From contig CANNEA010000006.1 in NCBI GenBank assembly GCA_947503525.1, positions 124,001-188,000 of the forward strand: a DNA stretch of 64,000 bases, given 5' to 3'. The translations under genes were made by a program, and so were the position numbers. Below the pieces are notes generated by a model. It had not been told where the DNA came from. It ran no database searches and saw nothing but the letters and a program-made list of their open reading frames with translations. Shown here piece by piece: positions 33,298 to 42,607 of this stretch; the first letter of the stretch is position 1; every line of letters begins with the position of its first letter. Source of the DNA: an uncultured Carboxylicivirga sp. (lineage in GTDB: Bacteria; Bacteroidota; Bacteroidia; Bacteroidales; Marinilabiliaceae).

Positions 33298-34569
33298 ATG
33301 AGACATATTCTGGTACTATTATGCTTTTGTTTATTCACTATTTATTGTAATGGGCAATCCAGTATTGTGATTTCAGGAAGAGTAGTAGATAAGCAATCAA
33401 AAGAAGCCTTATCATTTTCTACTATTGTCTATGAGGATAAATCGATTGGAACAATTTCGGATGTTGATGGATATTTCACGCTATCACTTAATGAGGTTAA
33501 GTCTACGGAGAAAATGGTTATTTCATATCTTGGGTATAAGTCAATAGCATTAACAATAGATGAATGCCAGAAGAGTCAGTCTTATCAATTGGAGCCAATT
33601 AGCCACGATCTTGTTGAAGTTGTGGTAGCTGCAGAGAAATTTAAACTGAAATCATTTATTAAAGAAGTTGTTGCGGATTATAACAAAAGCAGGAGGTCTA
33701 AACCTCATATTGCCATTGCGCATTATCGCGAGAAAGCTAAGAAAGCCGGTGAATACATCATGTTTATGGAAAGTATTGGATATTCTGTTTATGCCGGTAA
33801 TCTCCCTAATGCAGCGCCCTTATCTAATTATAAGTTCTTTTGCGAAAACACAAGGTGTTACGTGGATAATCCCGAATGGATAAAGTTCAAAGAAAACCGG
33901 GGAGGAAGTCCAATTGAGAATGTTGCTCCTTCGGGAAGCTCTAATCTAAATGTTTTTAGAACGATAGAGCATTATGGTTTTTTGTCAAATAAATGGGTAA
34001 GTAAATACACTTTTAAAATGGATTCAAGTTACTTCATTGGAAGTAATCCGGTTTATTGTATCAATTTTAAAGGCAACAATGCGAAAGGTTCCATTCATGT
34101 TTATTCCGATACCAAACAAATATTAAAAATTGATTATTTGGGTAATGCTTATTGGAGTGAGGCATTTGGTATTAGACTAAAAGCAAGAGTTGATATTCGA
34201 TTTAATTACTTTGATAATTCACCTTTCATCTCTTCTATTAATGCAAATTATACGAGAAATGGATTACAGTATTCAAATAATCTAAATGTATTAGTTCAAA
34301 AGTTTGATCAATTCGAACTCAGCGATGAAGAATATTGGAGTTTAAATAGTTATGCTATTAACCCTTACATAGAATATCAACCGGAAATATGGAAAGTATC
34401 GAACATTGATGAGGAACAGGATTATGTGGAGATTGAATCAGGACTAAAATCGCAAAATATAAACCTTGAGGATAAGTTTATTGATTATTCGGGACGATGG
34501 TTTTTTTCTGAAAAAGAACGAAATGAAGTAGCCAGAAGGAAAGTGAATGAACTAAAAAGCAATTTTTAG
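33298..34569 (+). CDS. Carboxypeptidase-regulatory-like domain protein, exported
   Basis: 423 aa. Signal peptide (ILVLLCFCLFTIYCNGQ), then an N-terminal CarboxypepD_reg-like domain (SGRVVDKQSKEALSFSTIVY, GTISDVDGYFTLSL, ISYLGYKSIALTI). A ~300-residue C-terminal domain (EVVVAAEKFKLKSFIKEVVA...) is typical of non-TonB-receptor Bacteroidota proteins. It lacks an outer-membrane barrel or plug, so it is not a SusC-like transporter. Function unknown. The next gene, for a membrane protein, starts 52 bases later. Confidence 0.85.
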   Translation: MRHILVLLCFCLFTIYCNGQSSIVISGRVVDKQSKEALSFSTIVYEDKSIGTISDVDGYFTLSLNEVKSTEKMVISYLGYKSIALTIDECQKSQSYQLEPISHDLVEVVVAAEKFKLKSFIKEVVADYNKSRRSKPHIAIAHYREKAKKAGEYIMFMESIGYSVYAGNLPNAAPLSNYKFFCENTRCYVDNPEWIKFKENRGGSPIENVAPSGSSNLNVFRTIEHYGFLSNKWVSKYTFKMDSSYFIGSNPVYCINFKGNNAKGSIHVYSDTKQILKIDYLGNAYWSEAFGIRLKARVDIRFNYFDNSPFISSINANYTRNGLQYSNNLNVLVQKFDQFELSDEEYWSLNSYAINPYIEYQPEIWKVSNIDEEQDYVEIESGLKSQNINLEDKFIDYSGRWFFSEKERNEVARRKVNELKSNF

Positions 34570-34621
34570 CGCTACTTAAAATGAGATTTTAACAAATATG
34601 AATTAATTATACCATAAGCCA

Positions 34622-35161
34622 ATGCAAACCCTACTTAAAGTCAAACACTATCATGTTTTTGTTTTTATATTCGGAGCTCTTGTTCTAAATACATTTACTT
34701 TAATTGGTCATCCACTAATTTCGGCTTTAATTAAAATATCAGGTTTTTGGATTTATATGGGATATCTACTAATACTTTCTAATGCCATGCAAAAGTATGT
34801 TTCCCAAAGGCTGGCATTAAATCATGGTTTTTTTCAATTCAACGCTATAATTGTGATTGGAAGCTATTCAATCATTATGATATTATCTGATGGGGAAGGT
34901 ATGGAGTTTGAAGGCGTAATTGCACTTCCATTTTTTTATGTCTTTTATGCTTTACTCTATTCCATTTCATTCCCAGCCCGAATATTACGAACTATAGAAT
35001 TAAAGCGGAAAGTTCAGTTTGGGGATTATTTTGCTGAGTTTTTTGCCTTTCTTTTTCTACCCATTGGAATATGGTTTATTCAACCTAGAATAAATAAAAT
35101 GCTGGAAGAGGCAAAGGTTGAGGAAAGGGTAGAGGAGATTAGGCAATCAGAAAGGATTTAA
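34622..35161 (+). CDS. Uncharacterised multi-helix membrane protein
   Basis: 179 aa with four hydrophobic helices (VFVFIFGALVLNTFTLIGHP; ALIKISGFWIYMGYLLIL; FNAIIVIGSYSIIMILSDG; IALPFFYVFYALLYSISFP), then FFAFLFLPIGIWFIQPRINK and a charged C-terminal tail. The GIWFIQPRIN segment is a recurrent ending of small Bacteroidota membrane proteins. No specific function. Likely an operon with 35186. Confidence 0.7.
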   Translation: MQTLLKVKHYHVFVFIFGALVLNTFTLIGHPLISALIKISGFWIYMGYLLILSNAMQKYVSQRLALNHGFFQFNAIIVIGSYSIIMILSDGEGMEFEGVIALPFFYVFYALLYSISFPARILRTIELKRKVQFGDYFAEFFAFLFLPIGIWFIQPRINKMLEEAKVEERVEEIRQSERI

Positions 35162-35185
35162 TTGCAATGGTATAAATAGGGATCT

Positions 35186-35914
35186 ATGAAAAAGTCAACT
35201 CTACTACTAATATTATGCTTTCAGCTAATTTTAGCCAATGGGCAGGAAGTGGAAACACTTAATCCTTCATCAGTTCATCTGCTCGATTTTTCAGAAAAGG
35301 CAAAGGCTGAATGGGCACAAAGAGATACTTTAATGAGCAAGCTCGCTTCAAATCGTTTAAAATGGGATGAGATGAGTAAAGAGGAGCAAGTTTTAATGGA
35401 GAAATTTGGTGAGGTGTATGAAGATATTTGGGATATTGTTGGAGGAGGATGCAGCTGGTATTGTGGTGGAGGGCCTCATAAGGTTTCAGCATCGAGTTTT
35501 TTAAAGTCTCAAGGAAAGATTAGTTATGCACCTAAAAATGCCCATGATTTAAACTATAAAAATGCCTGGGTAGAAGGCTCAGATGCTTACGGTATTGGTG
35601 AGTATTTGGAATATAAATTTACAGCTGGTTCGCCCAGGATTACAAAGATAAAGGTCGTGAATGGATACGTCAAAAGTGAGACGGCATATCAGAATAACTC
35701 CAGAGTGAAGCAGTTAAAAGTTTATTTAAATGATAAGGCATTTGCCATATTTAATTTAGAGGATAAAATAGCATGTCAAAGCTTCAACTTTGAACCTATT
35801 GGAGAAAAAACAGACTGGATTCTTAAGTTTGAGATATTGGATGTTTATAAAGGCGATAAGTATGACGATACAGCCATATCGGAAATTTACTTCGATGGCA
35901 TTGATGTGCATTAG
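35186..35914 (+). CDS. Secreted protein with NADase-type glycan-binding (discoidin-like) domain
   Basis: 242 aa with a signal peptide (LLLILCFQLILANGQ). The C-terminal ~150 residues read YAPKNAHDLNYKNAWVEGSD, AYGIGEYLEYKF, ITKIKVVNGYVKSETAYQNN, SRVKQLKVYLND and ISEIYFDGIDVH, the pattern of the discoidin-like NADase-type glycan-binding domain (W-x-E-G...G-x-G-E...L-x-V-x-x-N-G). The N-terminal part (WGQ-like charged helices and GGGCSWYCGGGPH) is unassigned. No NADase catalytic domain is attached. A surface carbohydrate-binding role is inferred. Confidence 0.8.
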   Translation: MKKSTLLLILCFQLILANGQEVETLNPSSVHLLDFSEKAKAEWAQRDTLMSKLASNRLKWDEMSKEEQVLMEKFGEVYEDIWDIVGGGCSWYCGGGPHKVSASSFLKSQGKISYAPKNAHDLNYKNAWVEGSDAYGIGEYLEYKFTAGSPRITKIKVVNGYVKSETAYQNNSRVKQLKVYLNDKAFAIFNLEDKIACQSFNFEPIGEKTDWILKFEILDVYKGDKYDDTAISEIYFDGIDVH

Positions 35915-35997
35915 TGGCAGGTTATAGCTCATCAGACGCAACCGAGAAATAGATTAAGCATCTTTATTTAAAGACCATCATCTAATGAAACTTTAAT

Positions 35998-36456
35998 ATG
36001 AATAGGCTTTTCTCAATTTTCTTAATCACTCTTACAATATCTTGCAGCAGAGATACAGTATCTGAATCAAATTGCTATACAGAGGGAGACCCGCCAAGAA
36101 ATAGTCATAAGGTAACTATTAAACAAGGTGTCTGGGGAGACGTTTGGTTTTGGAGTGGTAACTTCATGCCAATCGGACGTGGAGAGATTTGTCAAGTGAA
36201 AAGAAAGCTACATGTATATGAGCTGACAACATTTAGTGATGTTGAGCAAATTGAATACACATCTTTTTATTCTGCAATAAATACTAAGCTTGTAACAATT
36301 GTTGAATCTGATAATGAAGGATTTTTTCAAATTGAACTTGAACCGGGGTATTATAGTCTTTTCGTTAAGGAAGATGGAAAATTTTATTCTAATCTTTATG
36401 ATTCAAATGGTATTTTCCCAGTAACTATTGAGCAGGATATAGTAAGTGAAGTATGA
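35998..36456 (+). CDS. Small uncharacterised lipoprotein
   Basis: 152 aa. MNRLFSIFLITLTISCSRD carries the lipobox TISC. The mature domain (GVWGDVWFWSGNFMPIGRGE, VKRKLHVYELTTFSDVEQ, FFQIELEPGYYSLFVKEDGK) has the strand pattern of a carboxypeptidase-regulatory/transthyretin-like fold that ends in a GYYSLF motif, common in Bacteroidota lipoproteins. Function unknown. Confidence 0.75.
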   Translation: MNRLFSIFLITLTISCSRDTVSESNCYTEGDPPRNSHKVTIKQGVWGDVWFWSGNFMPIGRGEICQVKRKLHVYELTTFSDVEQIEYTSFYSAINTKLVTIVESDNEGFFQIELEPGYYSLFVKEDGKFYSNLYDSNGIFPVTIEQDIVSEV

Positions 36457-36835
36457 TTCGATATTACTTATAAAGCCACCTACTAAGAAATAAAGGGCTA
36501 CAATAATCCGATTTAAAACATATTCAGGCCAAGTTGTTTTGATGAAATGATAATTGACTTCGGTCAGCATAACCCAACCAGAAATTTGGCTTTTAAAAAT
36601 GAAAAGTAAAAAACAAAATATGAGGTTTGGGATTTATTCTATTTGAAAAGTGAGTATAGTTAATTTGCCCTACGTTTTATATGCTAAGTTACTACGTGTC
36701 TAAGAACTGAGTAGTTGAGACGAAGTTGTCTGGGAAATTAACCCTACTCCAATCAATTGTTAGTGGTTTATGTTTTTCTTAAATTTAGAGTTCAGAGAAT
36801 TTGAATTTAATACGAACAGGATAAACCAGTACATT
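36457..36835. other. Intergenic region without recognisable content
   Basis: About 380 AT-rich bases before the TIM-barrel lipoprotein. I see no strong hairpin, repeat or reading frame with family resemblance. It presumably holds the promoter of the downstream pair. Confidence 0.5.
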
Positions 36836-37711
36836 ATGAGGCTCAAACTTAAATTGATCGGATTTCTTTTTGTGATGTTTACATTCCTGACATCCTGTTT
36901 TACGCCCAAAAAGAAAAGTATTGATATTCAGAATTATTATCCCTGGTGTATAGTGGCCTACGACTCATTAGAAAGGTCACCATTTGAGCGCATCGACATG
37001 ATGAAAGAGCTGGGGTTTAATAAATACGCCTATGATTGGAGGGACAGACATCTGGATGACACGGCCAAAGAGCTTAAACTGGCTACTGAAAATAATATTG
37101 ATGTGATTTCAGTATGGCTATGGTTAAATACCAAAAGAGATAGTATTGATCACCTAAGTCCTTCGAATGAACGTTTATTTGATATAGTTGAAGGCGTGGG
37201 ATTGAAGACCACTTATTGGGTGAGTTTAAGTGAAAACTATTTTAAGGATATTGACGATCAGGAAGCATTACAGAAAGCTATTGGGATGATTAAATATATT
37301 GCGAGCAAAGCAGAACAACAGGACTGTAAAGTTGCCCTTTATAATCATGGTGGGTGGTTTGGTAATCCCTATAACGAGATAAAAATAATTGAAGCTCTCC
37401 CGGAGTATAACTTAAGTTTAGTATACAATTTTCATCATGGACACCATACCATTGACAAGTTTACTGAGTTAGCAAAAGCCATCGCACCACATCTATCGGC
37501 CGTAAATATTAATGGAATGGAGAAAGACGGGGAGAAAATCCTTTGTGTCGGGCAAGGAGATTACGAGATGGAAATGATTCAGACGCTACGAGCCGAGGGT
37601 TTTAATGGTCCATGGGGCATACTTGGCCATGTTGAAGGTGCTGATGTAAAACTTATTTTGGAAAACAATATTGAAGGACTAAATAAGCTTGAGTTTGGCC
37701 CAAAGGGATAA
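36836..37711 (+). CDS. Sugar phosphate isomerase/epimerase-like lipoprotein
   Basis: 291 aa from ATG 36836 (MRLKLKLIGFLFVMFTFLTS), which gives a lipoprotein signal (LTSC); the longer frame from 36770 is rejected. The domain is an AP-endonuclease-2/xylose-isomerase-like TIM barrel: MMKELGFNKYAYDW, DCKVALYNHGGWFGNP, LSLVYNFHHGHHTIDKF and a C-terminal GPWGILGHVEGAD. Metal-binding His/Glu/Asp residues are plausible (NHGG, HHGHH). It lies 30 bases before a second protein of the same superfamily, so the two may act together on a sugar. Confidence 0.8.
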   Translation: MRLKLKLIGFLFVMFTFLTSCFTPKKKSIDIQNYYPWCIVAYDSLERSPFERIDMMKELGFNKYAYDWRDRHLDDTAKELKLATENNIDVISVWLWLNTKRDSIDHLSPSNERLFDIVEGVGLKTTYWVSLSENYFKDIDDQEALQKAIGMIKYIASKAEQQDCKVALYNHGGWFGNPYNEIKIIEALPEYNLSLVYNFHHGHHTIDKFTELAKAIAPHLSAVNINGMEKDGEKILCVGQGDYEMEMIQTLRAEGFNGPWGILGHVEGADVKLILENNIEGLNKLEFGPKG

Positions 37712-37741
37712 TCGATATAACGACCATCAAATACTTGTATA

Positions 37742-38710
37742 ATGAAGAAATCGAATGATCTTAGCAGAAGAAGTTTTATTAAGCAGTCTGCTATAGCTGG
37801 CTCGGCATTGTTAATGCCAAAGAATGTCCTTGCGATGAATAGCTTTAAGGATAATAAAACGCTTAATGAGGATTTGAAAGTATTTATTTTTTCAAAGCAT
37901 CTTCAATTTCTTTCTTACAAAGAAATGAGTGAGGCGGCCAAAGACATGGGATTTGATGGCGTAGATTTAACGGTGCGTCCCAAAGGTCATGTTCTACCGG
38001 AAAGAGTGGCAGAGGATCTGCCTAAAGCAACTGAAGTAATGGAATCCTTTGGTCTCTTAAGCCAAATGCTATCTACGAATGTAATTGATGCTAATAATCC
38101 TGTACATAGAAAGGTGTTGGAAACAGCTAGCCGACTTGGGTATCAATATTACCGTCCTGCCTGGATAAGATATAAGAATGAACTTGCAGTTGTAAAAACC
38201 TTTGAAGATGCTAAACATCGTTTGAAAGACTTAGCCCAATTGAATAAAGAATTGGGGATCAGTGCCAGTTACCATAATCATTCAGGTCACTTTTTTGGTG
38301 GAGCCATTTGGGATCTGTATCAGGCTGTGGAACCATTATCCCCTAAAGATATAGGCTGCCAATATGATATACTACATGCCAATGTGGAGGGAGGTAAAAA
38401 CTGGGAAATCGGATTCAGATTGATAAAACCTTATATCAATACTTTGGTGGTAAAGGATTATATCTGGAAAAAGGTGAATGGAAAATGGCAGCCGTATTTT
38501 ACACCGATAGGTGAAGGAATGGTCGATTTTAAAAAGTATTTCTCACTACTCAAGCAAAACCAAATTAATGTCCCCATGTCCATTCATGTTGAATATGATT
38601 TGGGAGGTGCTGAACATGGTGCTAAGCCTTCAATGCCCCATAAAGAGGTGTTAAGCAAGATAAAAAAAGATTTAGATTTTGTAAGAAAATGTTGGGCGGA
38701 AGCTCAATAA
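37742..38710 (+). CDS. Tat-exported sugar phosphate isomerase/epimerase
   Basis: 322 aa. The N-terminus SRRSFIKQSAIAGSALLMP is a twin-arginine (Tat) signal. The TIM barrel reads KDMGFDGVDLTVRPKGHVLP, ISASYHNHSGHFFG, IGCQYDILHANVEG and VHVEYDLGGAEHGAKPS, typical of Bacteroidota IolE/xylose-isomerase-like periplasmic proteins with an Asp/His/Glu metal site. The substrate is unknown. Possible partner of the preceding lipoprotein barrel. Confidence 0.87.
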   Translation: MKKSNDLSRRSFIKQSAIAGSALLMPKNVLAMNSFKDNKTLNEDLKVFIFSKHLQFLSYKEMSEAAKDMGFDGVDLTVRPKGHVLPERVAEDLPKATEVMESFGLLSQMLSTNVIDANNPVHRKVLETASRLGYQYYRPAWIRYKNELAVVKTFEDAKHRLKDLAQLNKELGISASYHNHSGHFFGGAIWDLYQAVEPLSPKDIGCQYDILHANVEGGKNWEIGFRLIKPYINTLVVKDYIWKKVNGKWQPYFTPIGEGMVDFKKYFSLLKQNQINVPMSIHVEYDLGGAEHGAKPSMPHKEVLSKIKKDLDFVRKCWAEAQ

Positions 38711-38732
38711 CAAAGGCTTATATTATCTGTTG

Positions 38733-38914
38733 ATGAAGCGTTTGCCATCGCATACAGGTGGAGATCCCGGAGTAGCTTCTGTAGTCTCTTATGATCCTAA
38801 CAAAAAACTGCTGCTGTTGTATTTATGAATTCCCCTCCGGTGACGTTTAATGGTGGTAAAATATTATACCTCGACCTTCCCAAACGACTTTTGAAATTGG
38901 CTGAGAAGGAATAG
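38733..38914 (+). pseudogene. C-terminal remnant of a serine hydrolase gene (beta-lactamase family)
   Basis: From ATG 38733 one reads MKRLPSHTGGDPGVASVVSY and DPNKK, then the frame breaks at a run of six A. In the next frame it continues KTAAVVFMNSPPVTFNGGKI and LYLDLPKRLLKLAEKE to TAG 38912-38914. HTGGDPG...VVFMNS is the characteristic third motif region of the beta-lactamase/serine-hydrolase family. The N-terminal ~300 residues with the Ser-x-x-Lys and Tyr-x-Asn motifs are missing. One A added to the run would restore the frame. Confidence 0.75.
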
Positions 38915-38952
38915 ATGTACAATTTAGAAGTGTTTTTAATCAAAATAAAATT

Positions 38953-39411
38953 ATGGAATTTCAACAAGTATTTGTTATTATCTGGCTCATCATAATGTTC
39001 GCTATTGCGAGTATGCTCTATGCCACCGGAAAAGATGCCTTAAGTATATTTCCTGATATCGATAGTGTAAACGTTCTGTTTAGAGAAAAAAGAGTATCCG
39101 GTAATTCTAATAAATCATTTTTCACTAAGATGGGCGGTGCTCAAAATGTTCTTGATGTTGTTATTACTCATAATGAATTATGGATAAAGAGTGCGGTATT
39201 GTTTGCAGGCCTTGGAAAGAAAAGTGATTTGTTACATCGGGTCCGCTTAGAGGATGTTATTTCCGTTAAAGAAGTAAAGAATAAAGTGCATGTTGAATTC
39301 AAGAATAAAGGTTTCTCACAAAGTCATGTCGTTTTGCAGATGAGAGATGGAAGGAGCTTTATAGATATTCTTACCAGCTGTGTAAAGACTAATAGCGATA
39401 ACTCATTATAG
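38953..39411 (+). CDS. Uncharacterised single-TM protein
   Basis: 152 aa. One N-terminal transmembrane helix (QVFVIIWLIIMFAIASMLYA) followed by ~125 soluble residues with alternating strands (VLDVVITHNELWIKSAVLFA, VRLEDVISVKEVKNKVHVEF, VVLQMRDGRSFIDIL). The pattern suggests a PH-like membrane-anchored domain. Function unknown. The gene lies directly after the hydrolase remnant. Confidence 0.7.
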   Translation: MEFQQVFVIIWLIIMFAIASMLYATGKDALSIFPDIDSVNVLFREKRVSGNSNKSFFTKMGGAQNVLDVVITHNELWIKSAVLFAGLGKKSDLLHRVRLEDVISVKEVKNKVHVEFKNKGFSQSHVVLQMRDGRSFIDILTSCVKTNSDNSL

Positions 39412-39516
39412 GGCTAAATGACCATAAGGTTTTATATAGAGAGGTTTTGTGGAAAAAACTTTATATCTTTAATCATCTAATAGTAATTGCTATATATTAA
39501 ACCTGACCCACAAACC

Positions 39517-39729
39517 ATGAAAACAAGACTAAATGAGGAAATGCTCAATAATATGAGCAAAGATCTGGGTAATTGGAGAGGTCCCTTCTATTTCAACCGC
39601 AAAGATCCTCGCTTAATTGTTCCTAAAATGAATCCGACTTTTGGACAAACTCTGAATTTTGCTAACCCTATTTCATATCTTGCAATTACTGCACTGGTGG
39701 CCCTTGTATTTTTAGTAAGTATCATTTAA
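39517..39729 (+). CDS. Small DUF5808-like membrane protein
   Basis: 70 aa from ATG 39517 (MKTRLNEEMLNNMSKDLGNW). The core GPFYFNRKDPRLIVPKMNPT followed by FGQTLNFANPISY is the DUF5808-type pattern (phenylalanine-tyrosine, DPR, VPK, TLNFAHP-like). A C-terminal transmembrane helix (ITALVALVFLVSII) anchors it. Function unknown; such modules often accompany membrane enzymes. Next gene starts 29 bases later. Confidence 0.75.
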   Translation: MKTRLNEEMLNNMSKDLGNWRGPFYFNRKDPRLIVPKMNPTFGQTLNFANPISYLAITALVALVFLVSII

Positions 39730-39758
39730 CTATTGCTTGCCTATTATTGTGATATTAA

Positions 39759-41192
39759 ATGAATAGAATTCAAGTAGCCAGAAAAGGAAAAGAGCTTGCA
39801 CCTTCCGGATATAGAAAGTGGATTGGACTGTTAATAGGTGTTTTTTATGCTGTAACATTTTATGGATTCTTGTTTTTATCCCGCGAAGCACTTAGACTGT
39901 TTGCTATTACCAGAGATTATGATATCCCGATTCTTAACTCGGAGGAACAACAGTTTTATAATATATGGCTAGCCCTATTGGCAGGGATTTTGGCTCAATC
40001 TCAAGTTATTTGTTATTGGAAAGATTATCCTAATAAAGTATTTGCACCAAGAGATTATAGAAGAAAGGTAATCCTTAATGATTCCAATGTATTAACATGG
40101 TACTTTATGCATTGGATGGCAAAAATCGTCGTTGTCATATCCTCATTTTTCTATATGCCATTTAGTTCGGATCATTATGCCTTAGGATTCTATCCGCAAT
40201 TTAAATATTTATTCATTTTGCTTTTACTTGTCCTATTTCTGCAACCTTGGTTGTCGATCCGCAGAATATATAAGGATAGGGCTTTGAAATATATGGGATT
40301 AGCGTTTTTGTTTATTAGTCTTAACGCCCTTGCCATTTCAAGAATTAAATGGATTGATGTGGATGGAATTAATAACATGTTTCTTGATAAAAACATCGTT
40401 TACAAACACAATATTGAGCTGCCGGAGATTGAACAATTTGAGAATTACTATTTAAAATCCTTTGATGAAGTTTTATATGTTTTTTCGGATACATTAGAGG
40501 ATAAATTAAATACCAGAATAGTGCTTAATGAATCATATGTTCGCAAAAAAGATTTGCTAGAAGAGATTCATAACTTACAAGATAAGAAAAGGGAGTCGGA
40601 TAGAAGTAAAACCAGCTTTAAGCTATTTATAGATAAGGAAATCTGTATGGGCGAACTTCATCAGATTCATAAATTGTTAAAGCAGGCCGAAATTAGAAAA
40701 GTACATTATGCCGTTTTGCCTGTTGATAAGGCTTTCGACAATAGATATTATAGAATTACCACCTGGCGCGCTTATCTTCCACTATTTTATCCCGACGAGA
40801 ATTTGGAATGGTTTACTATAGGTCTAAACAAAATAACTTCAATAATAGAGGTCTCTCTGTATGAAAATGGTTTGTCTATTAATAATAAGAGTGTAGGATA
40901 TGCCGATTTCAAAGATGAATTGAAAAAATGGATAAGGCCAGGCGAAAGATATTTGGTACGGCTTTGTATTGCTGATAATTCTTCGTTTAATAGCTATGCT
41001 CAAGCAAAAGCAGCTATGCGACTTACTTTTGAAGAGCTTCGCTTGAATTATTTAAATGATAATTATTCACGAGGGATGTCTTTCGATGCTTATGAAAATG
41101 AATTAGTCAAAGAAGCAATAAATAGCTTTCCCAAAAGTATATTTGAATTGCATGAAGAGTACTTTGAATTATTCGATGTAAAACAAAATTAA
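39759..41192 (+). CDS. Uncharacterised membrane protein
   Basis: 477 aa. Five or so N-terminal transmembrane helices (IGLLIGVFYAVTFYGFLFLS; FYNIWLALLAGILAQSQVI; MHWMAKIVVVISSFFYMPFS; YLFILLLLVLFLQPWL; YMGLAFLFISLNALAIS) followed by a ~260-residue soluble domain of helices and strands (for example QIHKLLKQAEIRKVHYAVLP). No family recognised. It may function with the adjacent small membrane protein. Confidence 0.75.
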   Translation: MNRIQVARKGKELAPSGYRKWIGLLIGVFYAVTFYGFLFLSREALRLFAITRDYDIPILNSEEQQFYNIWLALLAGILAQSQVICYWKDYPNKVFAPRDYRRKVILNDSNVLTWYFMHWMAKIVVVISSFFYMPFSSDHYALGFYPQFKYLFILLLLVLFLQPWLSIRRIYKDRALKYMGLAFLFISLNALAISRIKWIDVDGINNMFLDKNIVYKHNIELPEIEQFENYYLKSFDEVLYVFSDTLEDKLNTRIVLNESYVRKKDLLEEIHNLQDKKRESDRSKTSFKLFIDKEICMGELHQIHKLLKQAEIRKVHYAVLPVDKAFDNRYYRITTWRAYLPLFYPDENLEWFTIGLNKITSIIEVSLYENGLSINNKSVGYADFKDELKKWIRPGERYLVRLCIADNSSFNSYAQAKAAMRLTFEELRLNYLNDNYSRGMSFDAYENELVKEAINSFPKSIFELHEEYFELFDVKQN

Positions 41193-41255
41193 TAGCTTAT
41201 CAATATAATTTAGAAATTATTTCTATTTTAATAATCGCATTTAATTATGAAATAA

Positions 41256-41921
41256 ATGACCAAGTCTACTGTTAAATTTTTATTGTTAATTTTAGTATTG
41301 CTTGCCCCTATTGGAAAGGCAACAGGAAAAACGGTTAGAGCTTTTGTTGTAACAAATGAGGCAGATACCATATTGGGCGAAATTAGACTAAGTTCATTTA
41401 ATCAAGCTACCGGAGCATTTTTTATAACGGGATTTGAACAGGAGGCATTGCATTACGAAGTTTGGTTTAGACCAGTTGGTAAAAAACGCTTTAAACAGTA
41501 TGCTCCAAACGACCTCAGACTTTATACCTTTAGTTATAAAGGGCAAACCTATGAGTATCGAAAATTTAGCATGCTTAAGAGGAATATAAACGCAAAGAAA
41601 AGACAACAGGATCGTTTCCTTTTATTAATTCATAGTAGTAAAGTCAAACTTTATAAGGATGTCATCAGAGAGCCTTATCGCAAACCACATGAAGAAATAA
41701 TAACATCCTATTATCATTTTAGCGACTACTATTTATTTAACGAGAAAAATGGCCTGGTAAAAGTTAAACCGGATAAAGAAAGGACTTCGATATTGGATTT
41801 GTTAAGCTGGTTTGATTTGGAGGAAGAGTTTCTGAACTTATTACCAAAGCATTCAAATTTTAAGGATGTATCAAGTATACTAAGTCATTATATCGACTGG
41901 TGTAAAATGGCCAAAACCTAA
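41256..41921 (+). CDS. Uncharacterised exported protein
   Basis: 221 aa. Signal peptide (VKFLLLILVLLAPIGKATG). The mature part begins KTVRAFVVTNEADTILGEIR and continues YEVWFRPVGKKRFKQYAPND, then strands around YTFSYKGQTYEYRKFSM. This DTI-G-x-I...F-x-P-x-D-x-x-x-Y-x-x-x-G pattern recurs in Bacteroidota exported proteins of unknown function. Single gene or loosely linked to its neighbours. Confidence 0.7.
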   Translation: MTKSTVKFLLLILVLLAPIGKATGKTVRAFVVTNEADTILGEIRLSSFNQATGAFFITGFEQEALHYEVWFRPVGKKRFKQYAPNDLRLYTFSYKGQTYEYRKFSMLKRNINAKKRQQDRFLLLIHSSKVKLYKDVIREPYRKPHEEIITSYYHFSDYYLFNEKNGLVKVKPDKERTSILDLLSWFDLEEEFLNLLPKHSNFKDVSSILSHYIDWCKMAKT

Positions 41922-42059
41922 TGGATTAGACCCATTTCAGCTATTTTCTTAGTGTTCTTAAGTTATATTGATTGAATAAAAATTAAATATTACTATATTC
42001 GGTTCAAAATTTCAAATAACCCTGTAATTTGTTTGCAATTACTGTTTTAACCAATCCAC

Positions 42060-42575
42060 ATGAAAAAATCTCTATTGCTTCTGGCAGTGGCCCTTGTTGT
42101 AAATTTTGCCTCTCAATCGCAAAACAATATTGAAGGTGATTTGACGAAAGTAAATGCCACGGAACTAGCTGAGAGCTTATTACCATTAATGCATCATCTC
42201 GAGATGCAGACTCAACCTCATTTTGAAGGCAAGTTAAAAGTAATGTCTGTACCTGGTAACTGGGTAATTGCCGGTTTTGATGAAGATAAGGATGGAGTAT
42301 ATGATCGATTCTTTTATGCTCAAACCAATGAGGATTATGCTATTAATTTAGAGATGGAGAATGGTCAGTTGCTGTATGGTAAGTCATGTTTTATTGTAAC
42401 GGATATAAAAGGGAGTCGGATTAATTTCTATTCCATTAATCCGAGTGACGATCAAGTAACCGCTGTTTGGAGTAATCTTCCTAAGCACCTAAAGGATATT
42501 TCTAAAGGCCAATTCGGAACACATAAAGACCTTGGCTTTAATTCCTATACGCAAACCATAATAGCGAAACTATAG
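42060..42575 (+). CDS. Uncharacterised exported protein
   Basis: 171 aa. Signal peptide (LLLAVALVVNFASQSQ). The mature segment GNWVIAGFDEDKDGVYDRFF carries a D-x-D-x-D-x-V-x-D calcium-type loop (thrombospondin/dockerin-like). No enzymatic motif. Function unknown; an exported calcium-responsive binding protein is possible. The RDD gene follows 32 bases later. Confidence 0.7.
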   Translation: MKKSLLLLAVALVVNFASQSQNNIEGDLTKVNATELAESLLPLMHHLEMQTQPHFEGKLKVMSVPGNWVIAGFDEDKDGVYDRFFYAQTNEDYAINLEMENGQLLYGKSCFIVTDIKGSRINFYSINPSDDQVTAVWSNLPKHLKDISKGQFGTHKDLGFNSYTQTIIAKL

Positions 42576-42607
42576 TTAGTAACTCGTTTTGAATTACAAT
42601 AGTTAAC

